From: Micavibrio sp.
Lineage (GTDB): Bacteria > Pseudomonadota > Alphaproteobacteria > Micavibrionales > Micavibrionaceae
Direction: 5' to 3'
Length of the DNA stretch: 10,685 nt
Assembly (NCBI GenBank): GCA_027051315.1
Contig: JALTZE010000230.1
Span: forward strand, 1-10,685
Shown here: in pieces, positions 6,331 to 10,685 of the stretch
How the letters are laid out: the number at the start of each line of letters is the position of its first letter
Numbering within the stretch: the first letter of the stretch is position 1
Notes under the pieces: model-generated
Told to the model about the DNA's origin: nothing
The model's input: only the letters and a program-made list of their open reading frames with translations
The model's database searches: none
Program-made: the position numbers and the translations under genes

Positions 6331-7284
6331 TCACGATGTACAAGAATCCTTCATGTGACCAAAGCCGAAAACTGTCTGCTTGCCAACATGAATAATACTG
6401 CCAATCTTTAATATTGCAACAATCTCTGCTGGTACATCTTCCCAGTACCATTTACCCATAAGACCACCAAGTCGCATAGAACGACGTTGTCTATTAGAAT
6501 AACGTTTCCAATCTTGCCAGTATAACTCTTTGGTATTTTTAATAGTATCTGACATTGTAAGCCATGTGTCTACTTGCCAGTTTTCAATATCTGAACTATC
6601 GCCATAAAAATTTGTAAGCAAACTGACCCGCCTAACAATATCAGTAATTAAACGCCGTGGAGTTATATCATCAACAAAAATCGGGTTTCCTTGAATTTGT
6701 GAGCGATATGGTGTTTCAAATTCAATTGTTATGTTAGAAGTATGGTGGTTATCTATATCTATTTTTGGAATTGAGGGCGTGTGCTGAATAAAATTACCAT
6801 CATCATCAAATAAGTTTTGACCTGTTTCTAAATGATATATATTGCTTATTGTTGCTGAAACTCTATTTGGTTTACGTCCTATACCATGGTAAAGTGCTTG
6901 TCGCCATGCTTGAAATACAAAAGGTACTCTGTGTGCGGATACGCCAAACATGCGAATATTAAAGCTAAGCTCATCGCCTTTTTTTAGTTCTTTGCTGCCC
7001 CAATCTGGTGCTTGGATTACGTAAGGGGCTGGAATAGATTTAACGTTACGCCCTATATGTGTCATATCACCGACGGGGTCAAATAGCTCAGGATATGGGC
7101 AAGTGGTGATTATCGAGCAATTATCGCATTTTTTTTGCCCGGTCATACACGATATTCTACGCAAGGAGTTGCCGTATACTCCGCGTAACATTGAACCTGC
7201 ATAATCAGGTAAGGTAAAATCATCCTGTAAAATAGATTTTACCTGATATGTTGCAACAGAAAATGAAAGTTTAGGATAGTTCAT
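6331..7284 (-). CDS. cas6: Cas6, pre-crRNA processing endoribonuclease
   Basis: Cas6 is the RAMP-fold ribonuclease that cuts the precursor CRISPR transcript within each repeat, leaving the 8-nt 5' tag. The 317-residue protein matches the type III-associated Cas6 style: LPDYAGSMLRGVYGNSLRR at residues 25-43, a cysteine cluster C46, C53, C56, C62 (likely zinc-binding), CPYPELF after it, and a C-terminal glycine-rich HVGKQTVFGFGH at 299-310, the RAMP G-rich loop. I cannot assign the catalytic residues from sequence alone. It starts 2 bp after the csm5 stop, so the two are probably translated from one message. A RAMP of the Csm complex is the alternative, but Csm3, Csm4 and Csm5 are already accounted for. 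Confidence 0.88.
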   Translation of the reverse strand: MNYPKLSFSVATYQVKSILQDDFTLPDYAGSMLRGVYGNSLRRISCMTGQKKCDNCSIITTCPYPELFDPVGDMTHIGRNVKSIPAPYVIQAPDWGSKELKKGDELSFNIRMFGVSAHRVPFVFQAWRQALYHGIGRKPNRVSATISNIYHLETGQNLFDDDGNFIQHTPSIPKIDIDNHHTSNITIEFETPYRSQIQGNPIFVDDITPRRLITDIVRRVSLLTNFYGDSSDIENWQVDTWLTMSDTIKNTKELYWQDWKRYSNRQRRSMRLGGLMGKWYWEDVPAEIVAILKIGSIIHVGKQTVFGFGHMKDSCTS

Positions 7285-7286
7285 AT

Positions 7287-8768
7287 CTATATATTATCCA
7301 GTAAATCGTGAATATCACCTTGCCGTTTTCCAAAGTTGTAATTCTCTAATAACATATCAACTAAGTCATAATATTCTGGCCACTTCTGAGCTTTTTTTAG
7401 CAATTTAATTACAGGCTCTGCGAATTTCTCTTTTGTATCAGAATTATCGGAATTGAGCAGTTTCTCAAGCCACTCAGTGGCTTTGTCATAGTCATCAGGT
7501 ATATTATATGATGGTGCATTGTTAGAAGCGAATGAATATCCTTCTGCCATTATGCTGCAAAAATCTTGTAATGCCTCATTCTTAGTATCGCCTAACTCAA
7601 TAATCGCCCAGCCCATAGGCAACAAATTAGTATTACTTTTATAATCTCCGGCCAGCCAAAAGGTTGTGCCGTGACTGCTAGTTTTTTTGTTTCTAGCTCT
7701 GGGTTCGCCTATTGATATTTCCCTTAGAACCTCTCCATTCGCTCCGTTTACCGTTTTACTTTCAGCGGTACATAATTTTCCTAAACGGATAAGCATGAAC
7801 AGAGGAAATGGCAGCAATTTATTACTTTTGTCCATTTTATTAATTAATTCTTCAATTAATTTTTCTGTTTCTTCTAGCCATTTTTGATGCACAAAGCTAA
7901 GTTGCTGCAACTGCTTTTTTTGTTCTTTGAACATAGAAATATTAAATTTATTAACAGCAGCAATTATTTTTTCCAAAGAAGGGGGTTTTAGTGTTCCATC
8001 TCCATCTTGCAAACGTAAAGAACCACTAAAAGCCCCGTAATTAAAAGGTCTAATAGCTTCAAGATATTGAGGAACTCCGCTAGCATCATTATCAGTTTCT
8101 TCACGTTTTTTGTTAACAAGATAAAAAACTTGTGTTAAATCTTTTTGCGATGCAAGGGTATCTTCCACCTTTAGCAGGCGAAACGGATCTTTATCAAATG
8201 CGCCGCCTAGTATCCCCTTCTCGTCTAAATATTTTTTTTCATCTAATGATTTACGTATTTTTTTACATTTTACGTGCTTTTCTTCAGCCAAAGTTGAAAG
8301 ATATGCTGTGCGTATCGCTCCTTTTATACTGCTGCCTGGTATATATAAAGTAAGAGTCTTACCGTTAAAAACGCAGCGGCTAACGTTGAGCTTATTAATG
8401 GTTGCTTTTCCACCTTTATTGTGAGGATTGTTTGCCTGAGTATTACGCCCGAGGACATCGGTAAATCTCTCTGCTAATTTTGGTGGCAAAGGAATTTTAT
8501 CATGAGCATATCTGATTAAATCATTTTTTTGATTTTTGTATATACGTTGCAGCTTTAAAAGCCCCTTCTCATCTTTACATTTTAAAGAAGTGGTTCTAAT
8601 TTCATCCATCACATGTGCAGGCAGGTTGATGTTCAAAAAATCTAATATATATAGATAGTTATCATCAGCTATCGAAGTTGACCAATCTATGCCCTCATCA
8701 CCATTTCCTATATGGATTGGAGAAATGGGAGTTATGCGAAAAGGTGTATTTTCTAGAAAACTAACCAT
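7287..8768 (-). CDS. csm5: Csm5, type III-A RAMP protein of the Csm complex
   Basis: Csm5 caps the crRNA 3' end of the Csm interference complex. The protein begins with the RAMP strand RITPISPIHIGNGDEG (residues 11-26). It contains YIPGSSIKGAIRTAYL (142-157), the motif shared by Csm5 and Csm3, and DPFRLLKVEDT (194-204). Residues about 260-320 are helical and charged and may form a coiled segment. At 493 residues it is long for the family. The last 90 or so residues, after LLPMGWAIIELG, are mainly charged helices with no motif I recognise. The ATG overlaps the csm4 stop by one base (TAATG), a sign of coupling. Position between csm4 and cas6 fits. Confidence 0.92.
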   Translation of the reverse strand: MVSFLENTPFRITPISPIHIGNGDEGIDWSTSIADDNYLYILDFLNINLPAHVMDEIRTTSLKCKDEKGLLKLQRIYKNQKNDLIRYAHDKIPLPPKLAERFTDVLGRNTQANNPHNKGGKATINKLNVSRCVFNGKTLTLYIPGSSIKGAIRTAYLSTLAEEKHVKCKKIRKSLDEKKYLDEKGILGGAFDKDPFRLLKVEDTLASQKDLTQVFYLVNKKREETDNDASGVPQYLEAIRPFNYGAFSGSLRLQDGDGTLKPPSLEKIIAAVNKFNISMFKEQKKQLQQLSFVHQKWLEETEKLIEELINKMDKSNKLLPFPLFMLIRLGKLCTAESKTVNGANGEVLREISIGEPRARNKKTSSHGTTFWLAGDYKSNTNLLPMGWAIIELGDTKNEALQDFCSIMAEGYSFASNNAPSYNIPDDYDKATEWLEKLLNSDNSDTKEKFAEPVIKLLKKAQKWPEYYDLVDMLLENYNFGKRQGDIHDLLDNI

Positions 8769-9709
8769 TAGTATGTTTCCTTTATTTCTACTCTTATTGC
8801 GACAACAGGAGAGTATGCCTGATGTACTGTTTCAGATATGACTGATGAAATAGGCAATGTCTTACTGCCCAGCCCCAGCCCCACAAAAGACTTATTGTAA
8901 TCATTATTATTTGTCATGAGCGTAGCTCCAGTATCTGCCATTATTACAGGTTTCTTGAATGGTTTTTTGCTAATTGCCGCAATATTGCCATGTCGTCCAA
9001 AACGTATAAATGGCTGATAATAACATTCTTGGGCGCGCATATCTTGTTTCTGTAATACACAAGGTGCCAATGTAAGATAGCAGTTCGGCTCTTTGTGAGA
9101 AAGTGGTCTAGCATCTTCCACAGACAATATTTCAAAACGACCTAATCCAATTGAAGCATCTCGACCAAAACCAAATTTCCCCATATCGGATAATAGTTGC
9201 ACAAAGCTATCTTTATCCATTCTGTTTTCATCTAAAAGCACATGAATACATAAATCATTAGAACTATCATTATTTATATAATATTGCTTTGTGCGATATG
9301 GAGCAAAGGCGTCACCGTAAACGGTTGCTGTTCTCCTGTTTACTGAATTATGATGCACTTGCCTGCTTGAAAATATTTGTATTTTTTCTGCCACAATTTC
9401 ATTTGCAATTGTACTACTAATTTTATCTTCGGGAATCCACGTTTTCGCTTTTTCAAGCTTTCTTTTTGTAGCATCTAACTTAGGCCAAAAATTTAATGGC
9501 AACACCGGACGAGGCAAATATCCGTTAGGGAAAGCATCAGAGAAAATCACATAAGGTGAACCTCCCACATAGCTATTTAATAGCTCTGATAGATGTTCAT
9601 CGCCATATTTTTCCCTAACAGCCCAACAAAACTGCCCAAACAGCGTATCTCCCTTTATAATGGAGCCAAAATCAGATTTAGGTTGTATTATTACTTTATA
9701 CCACTTCAT
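8768..9709 (-). CDS. csm4: Csm4, crRNA 5' tag-binding RAMP of the Csm complex
   Basis: Csm4 (Cas5 group) binds the 5' tag of the crRNA and contacts Cas10 at the foot of the complex. The protein begins MKWYKVIIQPKSDFG, then GDTLFGQFCWAV, the typical Csm4 motif, here at residues 20-31. A mid-protein glycine-rich loop, FGFGRDASIGLGRFE, follows at about 179-193, and the end reads HQAYSPVVAIRV, close to the usual Csm4 C-terminus. I chose the ATG at 9707-9709 because MKWYKV matches family starts and a weak GGA site lies 7 nt before it. An ATG at 9719-9721 would add four residues and directly abuts the csm3 stop, but has no ribosome binding site. Its 3' end overlaps csm5 by one base. Confidence 0.93.
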   Translation of the reverse strand: MKWYKVIIQPKSDFGSIIKGDTLFGQFCWAVREKYGDEHLSELLNSYVGGSPYVIFSDAFPNGYLPRPVLPLNFWPKLDATKRKLEKAKTWIPEDKISSTIANEIVAEKIQIFSSRQVHHNSVNRRTATVYGDAFAPYRTKQYYINNDSSNDLCIHVLLDENRMDKDSFVQLLSDMGKFGFGRDASIGLGRFEILSVEDARPLSHKEPNCYLTLAPCVLQKQDMRAQECYYQPFIRFGRHGNIAAISKKPFKKPVIMADTGATLMTNNNDYNKSFVGLGLGSKTLPISSVISETVHQAYSPVVAIRVEIKETY

Positions 9710-9721
9710 ATTTGTTTCCAT

Positions 9722-10420
9722 TTAAGTTGTTGAAAATGGCTCGATTTTTTCAAATTCTTCCTGATAAAGCTTTTGATTAACCATAACATTGCAGAATTTG
9801 ATTTTACCGTATCCCCTCGAACCAGAAGCACCCAAATTATCTAATTCAAGAAGTCTCATACCCTCTAGCATCGTTGTTAACAAGTCTTCCTTATCTTCCT
9901 CAAAATTACGAATAATTATATTAAAATCAAATTTTATTCCTGCCTGCACTCGTTCTATAAAACGAGGGCTATCTGCCGTACTAGTAATGCGGTTGATATT
10001 ATTTTCGGATTTAATCTCATAAAAATCATTTTCAACTTCATTGGCACAATCTTCATTTACCATACAGTCAGCAATGCTAACACGTGTAGGACCTAATAAG
10101 TGTTCTGACGTATTATCGTTGTCTCCTGCGCTAATTCCGAATAATTTTATGATTTTTAGTATCTCAGTATCTTTGTTATTGCATTCATAGTCACTCCACG
10201 ATAATGGCTTTTCTCGAACCTTACCGGAACGCCATTCTAACAAACTGCGGATTTTCCCCTTAAGACTAGAACCCGGTATATAAGGAGCATTACTTCTAGG
10301 GTGTCTTACAACCGTATTATCAGTACCACCGATACGCATAGATGTTTCACCCCCTCCTATGTGCAAGCCAGAGACCAGCTCTATTTGCCCAGTAATTTGA
10401 GTAATATTTTCTAGTTTCAT
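9722..10420 (-). CDS. csm3: Csm3, backbone RAMP and target-RNA nuclease of the Csm complex
   Basis: Csm3 (Cas7 group) forms the repeated backbone filament along the crRNA and cuts bound target RNA at 6-nt steps. The 232-residue length is normal. Motifs are SGLHIGGGE (17-25), GGTDN at 31-35 with D34 at the place of the known catalytic aspartate, PYIPGSSLKGKIRSLLEW (46-63), and the glycine-rich LGASGSRGYGKIKF (196-209). The intact Asp predicts an active RNase. The ATG at 10418-10420 has a GAGG site nine bases upstream, inside the 14-bp gap after csm2. The TAA lies directly next to an in-frame csm4 ATG. Confidence 0.96.
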   Translation of the reverse strand: MKLENITQITGQIELVSGLHIGGGETSMRIGGTDNTVVRHPRSNAPYIPGSSLKGKIRSLLEWRSGKVREKPLSWSDYECNNKDTEILKIIKLFGISAGDNDNTSEHLLGPTRVSIADCMVNEDCANEVENDFYEIKSENNINRITSTADSPRFIERVQAGIKFDFNIIIRNFEEDKEDLLTTMLEGMRLLELDNLGASGSRGYGKIKFCNVMVNQKLYQEEFEKIEPFSTT

Positions 10421-10434
10421 ATTTTTATACCTCG

Positions 10435-10685
10435 CTATTTTTTTGAATAAGCAATTACTGCTTCGAAAAATAATCTAAAATTCCGTAAATCATCTGAGGT
10501 TTTAACCTGCGTTACACAGTCCCTTATCATTTCTACAAAATATTCATTTACATTCTCACGTGTTTTTGCATATACCGCTTTGGGTACTAACATACAAAGA
10601 GCTGGAAGTATTTTTTTTAGCTGCTCTTCTTGCTTATCTTTTTTGCAACTATTAATGATATCCTCAAATTTACATACCTCATTAT
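10435..10685 (-). CDS. csm2: Csm2, small subunit of the Csm complex (partial; N-terminus beyond the right edge)
   Basis: The window holds the last 82 codons and a TAG stop at 10435-10437; the start lies outside. Csm2 is the small helical subunit that lines the inner face of the complex and contacts target RNA. The visible part is all-helical in character: KKDKQEEQLKKILPALCMLV, then KAVYAKTRENVNEYFVEMI, and the end FRLFFEAVIAYSKK. This pattern, in particular the closing FFEAVIAY, fits the Csm2 C-terminal region. Position directly before csm3 is the usual place. It implies that cas10 (csm1) should be next upstream, outside the window. Confidence 0.88.
   Translation of the reverse strand, partial: NEVCKFEDIINSCKKDKQEEQLKKILPALCMLVPKAVYAKTRENVNEYFVEMIRDCVTQVKTSDDLRNFRLFFEAVIAYSKK

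Noticed and set aside
9789..10022. Plus-strand 77-codon reading frame inside csm3
   Set aside because: It is antisense to a well-supported gene and has low-complexity Ser and Leu content. No independent support was seen.

Overview
The window joins two blocks that are both read on the minus strand. The left third (1-3839) is the front of a division and cell-wall (dcw) cluster: mraY, murD, ftsW and the first 41 codons of murG. The right two thirds (4051-10685) are a type III-A (Csm) CRISPR-Cas locus. In transcription order, from high to low coordinates, it holds csm2 (cut by the window edge), csm3, csm4, csm5, cas6, a hairpin with a T-tract, a first cas2, cas1, a second and divergent cas2, a short leader, and a CRISPR array of six 36-bp repeats and five spacers.

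Organism (inference): an AT-rich alphaproteobacterium, perhaps an uncultured or host-associated lineage. The FtsW N-terminus (SRTD...WWWTLDRH), the MraY and MurD sequence style, and the gene order mraY-murD-ftsW-murG fit Alphaproteobacteria. I cannot name a genus.

How the parts work together: Csm2, Csm3, Csm4 and Csm5, with a Cas10 (Csm1) expected just beyond the right edge, form the RNA-guided interference complex. Csm3 keeps the aspartate expected to cut target RNA (D34). Cas6 cleaves the precursor transcript inside the repeats. Read on the minus strand, the repeat ends in ATTGAGAC, so mature crRNAs should carry an 8-nt AUUGAGAC 5' tag. Cas1 with one or both Cas2 proteins forms the spacer-integration module. 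A terminator-like hairpin after cas6 may separate interference and processing genes from adaptation genes. The dcw genes make lipid I (MraY), UDP-MurNAc-Ala-Glu (MurD), septal glycan (FtsW) and lipid II (MurG).

Most unusual points: two different Cas2 proteins flanking one Cas1, the second with a lysine- and asparagine-rich tail of about 60 residues; a tandem duplication of a 70-bp spacer-repeat unit with one base change; a 49-bp nested palindrome between cas6 and cas2; a 27-codon reading frame with a good ribosome binding site that runs from the leader into the first repeat; and an array that points straight into the essential mraY operon with no visible terminator. I see no wholly new system. 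The locus is a recognisable III-A system with an unusual adaptation module.
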